Assembly (NCBI RefSeq): GCF_013141715.1
Contig: NZ_WHOA01000032.1
Location: 1-61,844, forward strand
Reading direction: 5' to 3'
Origin: Paenibacillus phytorum
GTDB lineage: Bacteria > Bacillota > Bacilli > Paenibacillales > NBRC-103111
DNA length: 61,844 bases
Below, one piece after another: positions 55,201-61,844 of this stretch; positions within the stretch are counted from its first letter, which is position 1; every line of letters begins with the position of its first letter. The notes below the pieces were generated by a model. That model was not told where the DNA came from. It did not search any database and saw only the letters and a program-made list of their open reading frames with translations. Made by a program: the position numbers and the translations under genes.

Positions 55201-56376
55201 ATGATTACACCTAACAAAAGAATTTATCTTTCTCCTCCACACATGAGCGGAAACGAAATGAGCTACATCCAGGATGCCTTTGCTACAAATTGGATCGCCC
55301 CTCTGGGCCCGCATGTGGATGCATTTGAGAAAGAGCTTGCCTCTCATGTCGGGTCAAATGCTGCTACAGCAGTCAGTTCAGGGACCGCGGCAATCCATCT
55401 GGCATTGCGACTGATAGGTATTAATGAAGGGGACAGCGTATTCTGCTCAAGTCTTACCTTCGTGGCTAGCGCAAATCCGATTGTTTATTGTGGAGCGAAG
55501 CCGGTATTTATTGATTCTGAACCCGAGACATGGAACATGTCTCCTAGGGCATTGGAAATCGCTTTGCAAGATGCTGCTCTAGAGGGGAAGTTGCCTAAAG
55601 CCGTTATTGTTGTGAATCTCTATGGCCAAAGTGCAAAAATGGACGAAATCTTGTCGTTATGTGAATCCTACGATGTTCCCATTATTGAGGATGCAGCAGA
55701 ATCGCTGGGTTCTACGTATAAAGGAAGAGCAAGTGGGACTTTCGGAAAATACGGCGTTTATTCATTCAATGGGAATAAGATTATATCCACTTCAGGAGGA
55801 GGAATGCTGGTTTCCGATGATGTAGAGGGATTAAAGCGAGCTCGTTTCTTAGCTACACAAGCACGGGATCAAGCCGTCCATTACCAGCATAGCCAATTGG
55901 GATTCAATTATCGAATGAGCAATGTATTGGCTGGAATAGGTAGAGCACAGCTTGAGGTGTTGGAGGAGCGAGTCAATGCCAGAAGAGCGGTATTTAACCG
56001 TTATGATGAAGCCTTATCCCATTTGCCAGGCATTCAATTCATGCCTGAACTAGCAAACACGCGCTCGAATCGGTGGCTTACCGTATTAACGCTAGAGGAG
56101 AAAGAAGCTGGAGTAACCGCTCAGGAAGTGTTAGAAGCATTGACAGAACTAAACATCGAAGCCCGTCCAGTCTGGAAGCCGCTTCATCTGCAGCCGCTTT
56201 TTGAAGGGGCTCGGTACTATCCGCATAGCAAAAACGAGAGTGTGTCGGAACGATTGTTTCTAACAGGAATATGCTTACCATCCGGGTCACAATTAATGGA
56301 AGAAGAACAACAGAGAGTGATTACTTGTATCAAGAAAACGATTATGCAAACGATGCCATTCAAGGTAATTATTTAA
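55201..56376 (+). CDS. epsN: EpsN-like PLP aminotransferase
   Basis: The 391-aa DegT/DnrJ/EryC1-family enzyme has YLSPPHMSGNEMSYIQDAF at the start, SSGTAAIHLALRL, VIEDAAESLGS-like IIEDAAESLGSTYKGR and the PLP Lys in SFNGNKIISTSGGGM (about 188-202). It transfers an amino group to the 4-keto sugar produced by EpsC. This completes the EpsC-EpsN-EpsM-EpsL set for an N-acetylated dideoxysugar at the reducing end. It closes the eps operon. Confidence 0.95.
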   Translation: MITPNKRIYLSPPHMSGNEMSYIQDAFATNWIAPLGPHVDAFEKELASHVGSNAATAVSSGTAAIHLALRLIGINEGDSVFCSSLTFVASANPIVYCGAKPVFIDSEPETWNMSPRALEIALQDAALEGKLPKAVIVVNLYGQSAKMDEILSLCESYDVPIIEDAAESLGSTYKGRASGTFGKYGVYSFNGNKIISTSGGGMLVSDDVEGLKRARFLATQARDQAVHYQHSQLGFNYRMSNVLAGIGRAQLEVLEERVNARRAVFNRYDEALSHLPGIQFMPELANTRSNRWLTVLTLEEKEAGVTAQEVLEALTELNIEARPVWKPLHLQPLFEGARYYPHSKNESVSERLFLTGICLPSGSQLMEEEQQRVITCIKKTIMQTMPFKVII

Positions 56377-56395
56377 TAAATGGGAGGAACTAATC

Positions 56396-56500
56396 ATGTG
56401 TGGAATTGCCCGTTATATCGGAAATCAGGGGGCGAAGGATATCCTGGTTAAAGCGAACTTCGAAGAAACAAATCTACTCAAAAGTGTCACTGTGGAGTGA
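56396..56500 (+). pseudogene. glmS remnant: first ~18 codons joined to last ~10
   Basis: GGGAGG precedes ATG 56396. The 34-codon frame reads MCGIARYIGNQGAKDILV and later LLKSVTVE. MCGIVGYIGN..AxxILV is the start, and NLAKSVTVE the end, of glutamine-fructose-6-phosphate aminotransferase. About 570 internal codons are missing. It is a deletion relic or a short expressed fusion peptide. Its stop overlaps the region of the next start (gagTGATGATAACGATG), so it could couple translation to the downstream SinR-like gene. Confidence 0.75.
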
Positions 56501-56508
56501 TGATAACG

Positions 56509-56850
56509 ATGATCGGTCAAAACATTTCAAGTATACGTAAGCAAAGGGGGTATACGTTGTCCGAGCTTTCAGAGCGGACCGGTATTTCCAAGTCCTATTT
56601 AAGTAACATAGAAAGAAATCTAAAACAGAACCCTTCTATTCATGTCATGGAAAAAATTGCGTTGGTTCTAAAAGTAGACTTGAAAACGCTGTTAAAAATT
56701 GCCGCTGATGTGGAAACAAGCCAACAGCTGGATCAAGAGTGGATGGATTTTATTTCTGATTTGAAGCAGTCAGGCATCGATAAGGAACGGATTCATGAAT
56801 TTAAAATTTTGATTGAGTTTATGAAGTGGAACAATGAGAAAATTAAGTAG
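56509..56850 (+). CDS. SinR-family repressor paralog
   Basis: The 113-aa protein has a SinR/SlrR-type HTH (MIGQNISSIRKQRGYTLSELSERTGISKSYLSNIERN, 1-37) and a C-terminal dimerisation helix pair (LDQEWMDFISDLKQSGIDKERIHEF) like that which binds SinI. ATG 56509 was chosen because SinR-type proteins begin MIGQ; GTG 56497 and ATG 56500 are in frame but leave no space for the binding site GGAG. It may act as a SlrR-like partner of the SinR at 57,369. It overlaps the VanZ-like gene by 17 nt. Confidence 0.88.
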   Translation: MIGQNISSIRKQRGYTLSELSERTGISKSYLSNIERNLKQNPSIHVMEKIALVLKVDLKTLLKIAADVETSQQLDQEWMDFISDLKQSGIDKERIHEFKILIEFMKWNNEKIK

Positions 56851-57241
56851 AATGAAGCCGTTATTCTGGTGGTGTCTACTAATTGTTTTCGTAGGAGCCA
56901 TATTTCTTTTCACTGCACTTCAGACCTATACAGGCGAGCATACGAAAGAGCAAATCCAGCAGATAACAGGTATGAATGAACATAATGCCTATATTACTAA
57001 TGCGATTATTCGCAAATCTGCCCATGTCCTTATGTTTGGCTTGCTCAGTATCTTTTTCTATATCGTGATTCGAAGGCAATCGATTTGGTTCGCTTGGGTT
57101 TGCACGACTTTGGTGGGCGTAGTAGATGAATGGCATCAGTCATACGTACCGGGAAGGTCTGCATTAGTCCAGGATGTGCTGCTGGATTCGCTAGCAGCGC
57201 TGATATTTCTTAGAATTATCGTTTATATAAGAAGACGATGA
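56834..57241 (+). CDS. VanZ-like membrane protein
   Basis: The 135-aa protein has four hydrophobic helices, the IIRKSAHVLMFGLLS motif in helix 2 and VVDEWHQSYVPGRSALVQDVLLDSLAA, the conserved core of VanZ-like proteins. The family is named for a teicoplanin-resistance protein, but most members have no known function and are common near surface-polymer genes. It overlaps the SinR paralog and ends the unit before a terminator. Confidence 0.88.
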   Translation: MRKLSRMKPLFWWCLLIVFVGAIFLFTALQTYTGEHTKEQIQQITGMNEHNAYITNAIIRKSAHVLMFGLLSIFFYIVIRRQSIWFAWVCTTLVGVVDEWHQSYVPGRSALVQDVLLDSLAALIFLRIIVYIRRR

Positions 57242-57250
57242 TTAAACTCA

Positions 57251-57276
57251 AAATAGCCCCTTTTTGGGGCTTTATT
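57251..57276 (+). terminator. terminator after the VanZ-like gene
   Basis: AGCCCC-ttttt-GGGGCT (57255-57271) followed by TTATT. Short but GC-rich stem. Confidence 0.8.
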
Positions 57277-57325
57277 GTTCTTTATATGAAACGAATTTGT
57301 TCGTTGGAAGAAATTCTGATATAAT
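57277..57325 (+). promoter_or_regulatory. sinR promoter with a SinR-type box
   Basis: TTGTTC (57297-57302) and TATAAT (57320-57325) are 17 bp apart. Directly upstream, GTTCTTTATATGAAAC (57277-57292) is a degenerate copy of the palindrome found at the eps promoters. This may allow autoregulation of sinR. Confidence 0.5.
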
Positions 57326-57368
57326 AACATCAAAAGCAACATAACTTCATTATAAGGGAAGATCCGAA

Positions 57369-57710
57369 ATGATTGGAAAACGTGTTCAACAATTGAGGAA
57401 AGAGAAGGGTCTGTCTCTGACAGAGCTGGCGGAACGTGCAGGGGTTGCTAAATCATATATTAGCAGCTTGGAGCGGGACATTCAGAAGAATCCTTCGATT
57501 CAGTTTCTTGAGAAAATTGCAGCTGTCCTGAAAGTACCTGTCGACAGACTAATTGATGACCAAGAAGAGATGGCTACTAATGACCGTGAGCTCGATCCGG
57601 AATGGTATGAGATCATTAAAGAAGCCATGACTTCTGGTGTTGACAAGCAGCAGTTTCGAGAGTTTCTGGATTTCAATAAATGGAGAATGAAGCGTCCAAA
57701 CGATGAATAG
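57369..57710 (+). CDS. sinR: SinR, master repressor of matrix genes
   Basis: The 113-aa protein closely follows Bacillus subtilis SinR: MIGKRVQQLRKEKGLSLTEL, AERAGVAKSYISSLERDIQK and NPSIQFLEKIAAVLKVPVD form the HTH domain. LDPEWYEIIKEAMTSGVDKQQFREFLDFNKW is the SinI-binding dimer region. In Bacillus it represses eps and tapA operons at GTTCTYT sites. Such boxes occur here at both polysaccharide operons, the lasso operon, sinR and an Asn-rich secreted protein. Its 3' end is 2 nt from the convergent sinI gene. Confidence 0.95.
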   Translation: MIGKRVQQLRKEKGLSLTELAERAGVAKSYISSLERDIQKNPSIQFLEKIAAVLKVPVDRLIDDQEEMATNDRELDPEWYEIIKEAMTSGVDKQQFREFLDFNKWRMKRPNDE

Positions 57711-57712
57711 TA

Positions 57713-57913
57713 CTAGGAAGATTGTTTAATGAATCCCTTTGTGGACATGAAGCGATCGTTTTCAGTTGAAAGTGAAATTGTCGTAGGTTGGAATGGGCTT
57801 CTTAGGAATGCGCGGATATCTTCCATCGTAAGACCCATCTTACGCGCGCTCATAATAAGATTGACCCACTCCATATCAAATTCTTCGGTATCCACCTGGT
57901 TTATCCGATTCAC
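57713..57913 (-). CDS. sinI: SinI-type antirepressor
   Basis: Starting from GTG 57913, preceded by GGAGGGG with 7-nt spacing, the product has 66 aa. Residues 9-40 (TEEFDMEWVNLIMSARKMGL and then TMEDIRAFLRSP) match the helix-turn-helix hook of SinI (DQEWVELMVEAKEANISPEEIRKYL), which pairs with SinR. A longer open frame to 58018 has no binding site. In Bacillus sinI lies upstream of sinR on the same strand. Here it is convergent with sinR, and its upstream region carries GATAC-type operators, so it can be regulated separately. Confidence 0.88.
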   Translation of the reverse strand: MNRINQVDTEEFDMEWVNLIMSARKMGLTMEDIRAFLRSPFQPTTISLSTENDRFMSTKGFIKQSS

Positions 57914-57940
57914 AAACGACCCCTCCAAATCATCTATCGC

Positions 57941-58026
57941 GATACAATATGTATCTGTTGACTTATTATCGCACGTTTTTTCTGTGAAATCAATCCCGAA
58001 AACATTAAAATTATACAAATTGTATC
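57941..58026 (-). promoter_or_regulatory. sinI upstream region with two GATAC-type operators
   Basis: GATACAATATGTATC (57941-57955) and TATACAAATTGTATC (58012-58026) are palindromes like those at 13,403 and 13,440. On the minus strand TTGATT-N17-GATAAT with an extended TG forms a plausible promoter between them. The gene for the SinR antagonist may thus be controlled by the GATAC-binding regulator. Confidence 0.6.
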
Positions 58027-58111
58027 GCCGATTAAGTGTATCCCCTCGACAAAAAACACGTAAATAATTAGATATAGACTCAAAACCTAGATGAGGGTAG
58101 GGAAACCTAAC

Positions 58112-58978
58112 GTGAAGAATGATCGCATAAATCGCAGGACGTTTCTCAAAAAAAGTCTGTTTGCGGTTGAATCCTTAGCCATATTAACGGGAGTTAGTGG
58201 ATTATATGGCATCTTCGGAGAGCGGTTTTGGATTCAGTCGACAACGGTTCGTCTTTCGTACCGTCGTTATCCTGCCTCATTTGAGGGTGTGCGTATTGTC
58301 CAATTCAGTGATACGCATATCGGCAAGTATTATAGTCTGGAACAGATGAACAAAGTGGTTGATCTGCTGCAGCGGCAAGAGCCTGACATCATCTGTTTTA
58401 CAGGAGATTTATTTGATTCCAAATTCGGTGAAGTGAGTGATGAGGTGATTCCGATCCTATCGCGGCTCCGAGCAGGAATGGGTAAATTCGCTGTGCTCGG
58501 CAATCATGATATGCGAATGGATTCCGATCGAGTAAGGGATGTACTAGAGCGATCTGGCTTTACCGTCTTAGTCAACGAAAGCCGATCTATTGAACGTGGG
58601 AATGGACGCCTACAGGTCGTCGGTATAGATGAAATGCTCCACGGTAAACCAGATTTGCCATTAGCCTTGAAAGGTGTAAAGCGGGATGATTTCGTGCTGC
58701 TGCTTGCGCATGAGCCTGATTTCGCAGATACGTCGTTGGCCAGCCAGGTCGATTTGCAGCTCTCTGGTCATAGCCATGGCGGGCAAATTAGGATTCCACT
58801 ATATGGGAGTATATTCACGCCGGAGCTAGGACAAAAGTACCCTATTGGTTTGCATGCATTCGAAGGAAGTGAGTTTCATGTCTACACGAACCGTGGAATA
58901 GGTACGACTTTGTTCCCGATTCGGTTCAATTGTCGACCTGAAATTACAGTTTTTGTCCTAGAAAAGAAGCTGCCATAA
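58112..58978 (+). CDS. YkuE-like metallophosphoesterase with Tat signal
   Basis: The ~288-aa protein has a twin-arginine signal (NRRTFLKKSLFA) and the calcineurin-like motifs FSDTHIG (DxH), FTGDLFD (GDxx), VLGNHDM (GNHD), LAHEPD and SGHSHGGQI (GHxH). It should be an exported metal-dependent phosphoesterase, like YkuE of Bacillus, which localises to the cell wall. GTG 58112 has GGTAGGG upstream; ATG 58091 in the same frame lacks a binding site. Confidence 0.9.
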   Translation: MKNDRINRRTFLKKSLFAVESLAILTGVSGLYGIFGERFWIQSTTVRLSYRRYPASFEGVRIVQFSDTHIGKYYSLEQMNKVVDLLQRQEPDIICFTGDLFDSKFGEVSDEVIPILSRLRAGMGKFAVLGNHDMRMDSDRVRDVLERSGFTVLVNESRSIERGNGRLQVVGIDEMLHGKPDLPLALKGVKRDDFVLLLAHEPDFADTSLASQVDLQLSGHSHGGQIRIPLYGSIFTPELGQKYPIGLHAFEGSEFHVYTNRGIGTTLFPIRFNCRPEITVFVLEKKLP

Positions 58979-58988
58979 GCACATAAAA

Positions 58989-59014
58989 ACTCCGTTAGCC
59001 GAAGCTAACGGAGT
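58989..59014. terminator. bidirectional terminator
   Basis: ACTCCGTTAGC-cgaa-GCTAACGGAGT is a perfect 11-bp stem. On the minus strand it is followed by TTTTTATG, on the plus strand by ATGTATT. It serves the convergent metallophosphoesterase and Asn-rich genes. Confidence 0.9.
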
Positions 59015-59023
59015 ATGTATTCG

Positions 59024-59473
<450 letters not shown>

Positions 59474-59513
59474 TGAACATAACCTCCCTTCCGAAGAGTT
59501 ATTGCATGCTATC

Positions 59514-59529
59514 GTTCTTTATTAAGAAT
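59514..59529 (-). promoter_or_regulatory. SinR-type box upstream of the polyasparagine gene
   Basis: GTTCTTTATTAAGAAT differs from the eps palindrome at two positions. On the minus strand TATAAT immediately precedes it, so the box covers the likely transcription start. A half box GTTCTC lies about 30 bp further upstream. Confidence 0.6.
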
Positions 59530-59589
59530 TATACAGCAAAAATTAGGTTTTGAGAACTATAAAAGGCATAGATCATTTTTTTAATTTAT

Positions 59590-59675
59590 GATACAATATG
59601 TAACATAATACAGGTAGGGGGAATGATAGAGTAAGAATAAGAGTATTCTAGCTGCAATAAGATACAATTTGTAAC
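59590..59675 (+). promoter_or_regulatory. two GATAC-type operators upstream of the recombinase gene
   Basis: GATACAATATGTAAC (59590-59604) and GATACAATTTGTAAC (59661-59675) are 71 bp apart, the same spacing as the pair upstream of sinI (57,941 and 58,012). Both end GTAAC instead of GTATC. They lie 40-126 bp before the start of the small recombinase. Confidence 0.6.
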
Positions 59676-59715
59676 ATACAAACGAAACTGATTAAAATCA
59701 TGCGAGGTGCAACTC

Positions 59716-60222
59716 ATGCAGGTTGTTCAACCTATTAGAGAACAAGAGAAAATTGAACAGATACAGGCCGTTTTGAAAGAGCAATCGATTCGAGACTGGC
59801 TTCTTTTCACCATTGGGATTAATTCGGGACTCCATCTAAGCGATCTATTGTATTTGAAAGTGAGTGATGTGAAGGATCGAAGTGTAGTCAGCATTAAGGA
59901 GGAAAAAACAGGTAAAGCAAAGACGTTTCAACTTTCTCCACAGCTTAAAACTTATATAGAAGAATATATCCAATATATGGATAGTGATGCTTATTTATTT
60001 CCATCCCAACGAACGGGCAATCCGATCAAAAGAATCCGGGTTTACCGTATTTTAAATGAAGCAGCCAAGCAAGTTGGGTTAAACGACATAGGTACACACA
60101 CACTTCGAAAAACATACGGCTATCATTATTACCTAAGAACGAAAAATGTTTCGGTCCTCAGAGATTTATTCAATCAATCGGCTCCATCAGTGACTTTAAA
60201 GTATATTGGCGTGAAGGAATAG
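59716..60222 (+). CDS. small tyrosine-recombinase-like protein (catalytic domain only)
   Basis: The 168-aa protein resembles the catalytic half of XerC/D-type recombinases: INSGLHLSDLLYLKVSDV, then a strand with EEKTGKAKTFQLS, GTHTLRKTYGYHYY (HxLR box) and a final PSVTLKYIGV with the Tyr. The first catalytic Arg of the family (GLR) is His here (GLH), so normal recombination may be impaired. There is no N-terminal core-binding domain. ATG 59716 has GCGAGGTG upstream. Two GATAC operators precede it. Confidence 0.88.
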   Translation: MQVVQPIREQEKIEQIQAVLKEQSIRDWLLFTIGINSGLHLSDLLYLKVSDVKDRSVVSIKEEKTGKAKTFQLSPQLKTYIEEYIQYMDSDAYLFPSQRTGNPIKRIRVYRILNEAAKQVGLNDIGTHTLRKTYGYHYYLRTKNVSVLRDLFNQSAPSVTLKYIGVKE

Positions 60223-60349
60223 AGGATCAATTTAAGTTGATGTTTGGTGAAAGTAGTGGCTCGAGGTAGATACATAACGAATCATGACTATTAGTGTTAT
60301 TGTAATTCTTTTTAAAGTTAATAGCTGAGCGTTGGGAGTGGAGTTTCTT

Positions 60350-60493
60350 ATGAAACAAGAAGAAAAGATTTCAGTAGAAATTCATCATGTTCTTCAGCAG
60401 TTAGGGATCGACCAGCAGAAGTTTCAGAATCAAGTTATGATGTCTTCCTCACAATCTACTCCAAGGAACGCTCAGCTCTTACAAAAGCGATGA
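60350..60493 (+). CDS. 47-aa hypothetical protein
   Basis: ATG 60350 has GGGAGTGGAG about 6 nt upstream. The product (KQEEKISVEIHHVLQQLGID, then a Gln/Ser-rich stretch ending LLQKR) is polar and helical at the start. Its 3' end overlaps the convergent XRE gene by 38 nt. No family is recognised; the good binding site is the main support. Confidence 0.45.
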   Translation: MKQEEKISVEIHHVLQQLGIDQQKFQNQVMMSSSQSTPRNAQLLQKR

Positions 60494-60833
60494 ATCGTTT
60501 TGCTTCCTCTGGGGTCAGTATTCGACCATCCACGGTTAATGAAAACTTTTTCAAAATGCTCTCATCCGTTAAATCGAGATGCTCTACGAACTCTCTAACA
60601 TCATGATCTAGAACCGTTTGTGGCTGGTCAGTCCGGCCAAGTAAATAATCAACGGTAACATTAAAAAAATTGGCGATCTTATTAATCGTTTCGTAGTCCG
60701 GCTCACGTCGATTTGTTTCGTAATGAGAAAGAGCGGCTCTAGAGATTCCAATTTTAGTAGATAGTTCTTCTTGAGTTAATCCTCTTTTTTCGCGTAAAAG
60801 GGCAATGCGATCTCCATATTTCAGCGTGATCAT
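60456..60833 (-). CDS. XRE-family phage-repressor-like regulator
   Basis: The 125-aa protein has an HTH_3 domain (about 5-65; REKRGLTQEELSTKIGISRA and ALSHYETNRREPDYETINKI) and a C-terminal helical tail (ILTPEEAKRFIAFVRAERS). It resembles the Xre/ImmR-type repressors of Bacillus mobile elements. A GATACAAGATGTAAC site lies in its upstream region, shared with the divergent gene, suggesting autoregulation. It is the best candidate in the window for the protein that binds all GATAC-type operators. The start codon overlaps closely with GAGGA, so translation may be weak. Confidence 0.88.
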   Translation of the reverse strand: MITLKYGDRIALLREKRGLTQEELSTKIGISRAALSHYETNRREPDYETINKIANFFNVTVDYLLGRTDQPQTVLDHDVREFVEHLDLTDESILKKFSLTVDGRILTPEEAKRFIAFVRAERSLE

Positions 60834-60927
60834 TCCTCACTGTTTAATTATTCTTTAACATTATTACCATTGTTTTTCCCGCTATATACCAGAGAACTAT
60901 TATAACAAAGCAAAGATTCATTGACTA

Positions 60928-60942
60928 GATACAAGATGTAAC
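60928..60942. promoter_or_regulatory. GATAC-type operator in a divergent intergenic region
   Basis: GATACAAGATGTAAC lies between the XRE gene (minus) and the PilZ-like gene (plus), just upstream of the AAGGAGG of the latter and downstream of a TTGACT. It could repress both. Confidence 0.55.
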
Positions 60943-60962
60943 AAAAAGGAGGGATGAGGCAA

Positions 60963-61391
60963 ATGGCGTTGGAGAAAAAAAGTAAATTATCATTAGTCGT
61001 ACCACTGGATGGAAAGTTGAATATTATTCGAATTCGCAATCAACTCATTAATAGCAAATATGCACTAATCGAAATTATAGCACTTGAAAAGTCCCAATTC
61101 ACATTTGCTAGTCCCCTATGTTTGCCAACCAGCCATCAAGTCACCTACGGTTTTGAATTTACGATTTTCGGTCAATCATTTCAAGTTAATGGCAGCATAG
61201 AACTAGAAAGTAATAACGATAATGAATACATCTATAAAGCAGTTATTCAATCTGAAGATCATGTTGATTCCGAAATGCTCTATGCCATCAATCAACTTGC
61301 GGTCACACAGAATACGGAATACGTTAAGCTTTCTAAAAGCTACACGCCAGAACCTTCTTCAGCTGTAAATACAGTTGATTTGATATGTTGA
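60963..61391 (+). CDS. PilZ-like small protein lacking the c-di-GMP motif
   Basis: The 142-aa protein has the fold pattern of PilZ domains: IIRIRNQLINSKYALIEIIALEKSQFTFAS, then VTYGFEFTIFGQSFQVNGSIEL. The expected RxxxR and (D/N)xSxxG motifs are absent or degenerate (EKSQFTF), so it probably does not bind c-di-GMP. ATG 60963 has AAGGAGGG 9 nt upstream; ATG 60954 is too close. The region after it to 61,536 holds no gene I can support. Confidence 0.65.
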   Translation: MALEKKSKLSLVVPLDGKLNIIRIRNQLINSKYALIEIIALEKSQFTFASPLCLPTSHQVTYGFEFTIFGQSFQVNGSIELESNNDNEYIYKAVIQSEDHVDSEMLYAINQLAVTQNTEYVKLSKSYTPEPSSAVNTVDLIC

Positions 61392-61536
61392 GGGAGAAAT
61401 AAAGCCGCTCTGCATGTGCTAAACCGTTTGTTGCTCTCATAAGGTTAGTATAAAAACCAATGAATGTCGAATTAAAATGTGCGAATACATAATTTCTGTA
61501 TACATACACGAGAAAATGAATTCAACCCCTTGCAAT

Positions 61537-61580
61537 GTTACAAAACGTATCTTATAATCAATATATATACAGAATGTAAC
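61537..61580 (+). promoter_or_regulatory. two GATAC-type operators upstream of the Cys-rich gene
   Basis: GTTACAAAACGTATC (61537-61551, reverse orientation) and TATACAGAATGTAAC (61566-61580) lie 40-83 bp upstream of the start at 61,620. They continue the series seen at 59,590 and 60,928. Confidence 0.5.
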
Positions 61581-61619
61581 AACAAACGACATTTTGAGCA
61601 CTCAAAGGGGAGGAATATC

Positions 61620-61832
61620 ATGAATTCGGATATAGTATATTGTATTCAATGCAGTTCGATTATAGGTAGAGGTAATTCAGATCAGATATTTAAGACGGGT
61701 TTCTATCATACAACAATTCCACTTTGTCTCTGCAAAACGTGCGTTTCCACGGAGGAGAACAGGTTAAGTATAGAAATTATAAGCAATTCCCATAAGTGCT
61801 ATTCCGATTTTGCATTGCCCTTGTCTATCTAG
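61620..61832 (+). CDS. 70-aa Cys-rich protein, possible zinc ribbon
   Basis: ATG 61620 follows GGGGAGGA. The product contains YCIQCSS near the start and LCLCKTC in the middle, two Cys pairs that could bind one zinc ion, plus a later HKCYS. The upstream extension of the frame lacks a binding site and is rejected. No family is recognised. It lies behind two GATAC-type operators at the end of the window. Confidence 0.65.
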   Translation: MNSDIVYCIQCSSIIGRGNSDQIFKTGFYHTTIPLCLCKTCVSTEENRLSIEIISNSHKCYSDFALPLSI

Positions 61833-61844
61833 TGAAAGGGTGGT

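Noticed and set aside
57729..58067. 112-codon plus-strand ORF opposite sinI
   Set aside because: The SinI-like motif and GGAGGGG with a GTG start are on the minus strand.

Overview
The window looks like a Gram-positive, low-to-moderate GC chromosome segment from a Paenibacillus-type member of the Bacillales. The grounds are a sinR/sinI pair with SinR-type operators, a Bacillus-like eps gene set, a paeninodin-type lasso peptide operon, a two-gene kdpD, frequent TTG/GTG starts and strong purine-rich ribosome binding sites. I see no tRNA, rRNA, CRISPR array, complete insertion sequence or intact prophage.

Layout. (1) 1-10,050: hairpin repeats, a broken gene, then the potassium system kdpFABC with a 28-codon membrane peptide in front, a KdpD input protein carrying two tandem copies of its ATP-binding/USP module, a separate histidine kinase and KdpE. 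(2) 10,060-13,350: a transposase scrap, an array of 17-bp palindromes, a Gly/Pro/Phe nonapeptide-repeat protein with a possible sigma-K promoter, an HD-GYP c-di-GMP phosphodiesterase and a LuxR-type regulator. (3) 13,360-22,620: an operon driven from a promoter with GATAC-type operators. It encodes a Wzz-like protein, a tyrosine-kinase-like ATPase, a lipoprotein HlyD adaptor, a secreted protein, and then what I consider the most novel item: a RiPP-like set (70-aa precursor, HPr-kinase-like enzyme, PqqD-like RRE, S26 peptidase, ABC exporter, nucleotidyltransferase) that lacks both lasso-forming enzymes. (4) 22,620-29,750: a paeninodin-family lasso peptide operon (cyclase, precursor, kinase, RRE, leader peptidase, nucleotidyltransferase, exporter). 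(5) 29,790-39,240: an AT-rich polysaccharide operon with glycosyltransferases, pyruvyltransferase, flippase and acyltransferase. (6) 39,300-45,050: a holin remnant and two convergently placed beta-helix proteins on the minus strand. (7) 45,170-56,380: an eps-type operon with a structured leader resembling the EAR antitermination RNA, including the bacillosamine-type set epsC/epsL/epsM/epsN, galU and galE. (8) 56,390-61,844: a glmS scrap, two SinR-family repressors, a VanZ-like protein, a divergent SinI, a metallophosphoesterase, an Asn-rich secreted protein, a small tyrosine recombinase, an XRE regulator and small accessory genes.

How it works together (inference). Two operator families tie the window together. 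GTTCTTTATAAAGAAC palindromes (SinR type) sit at the lasso operon, both polysaccharide operons, sinR and the Asn-rich protein. In the two polysaccharide promoters the palindrome fills the -35/-10 spacer. GATACA-N3-TGTA(T/A)C palindromes sit at the operon containing the orphan RiPP set, at sinI, at the XRE regulator and at small genes near the right end. The window therefore reads as a biofilm/surface-polymer island in which two peptide natural products appear to be co-regulated with matrix production.
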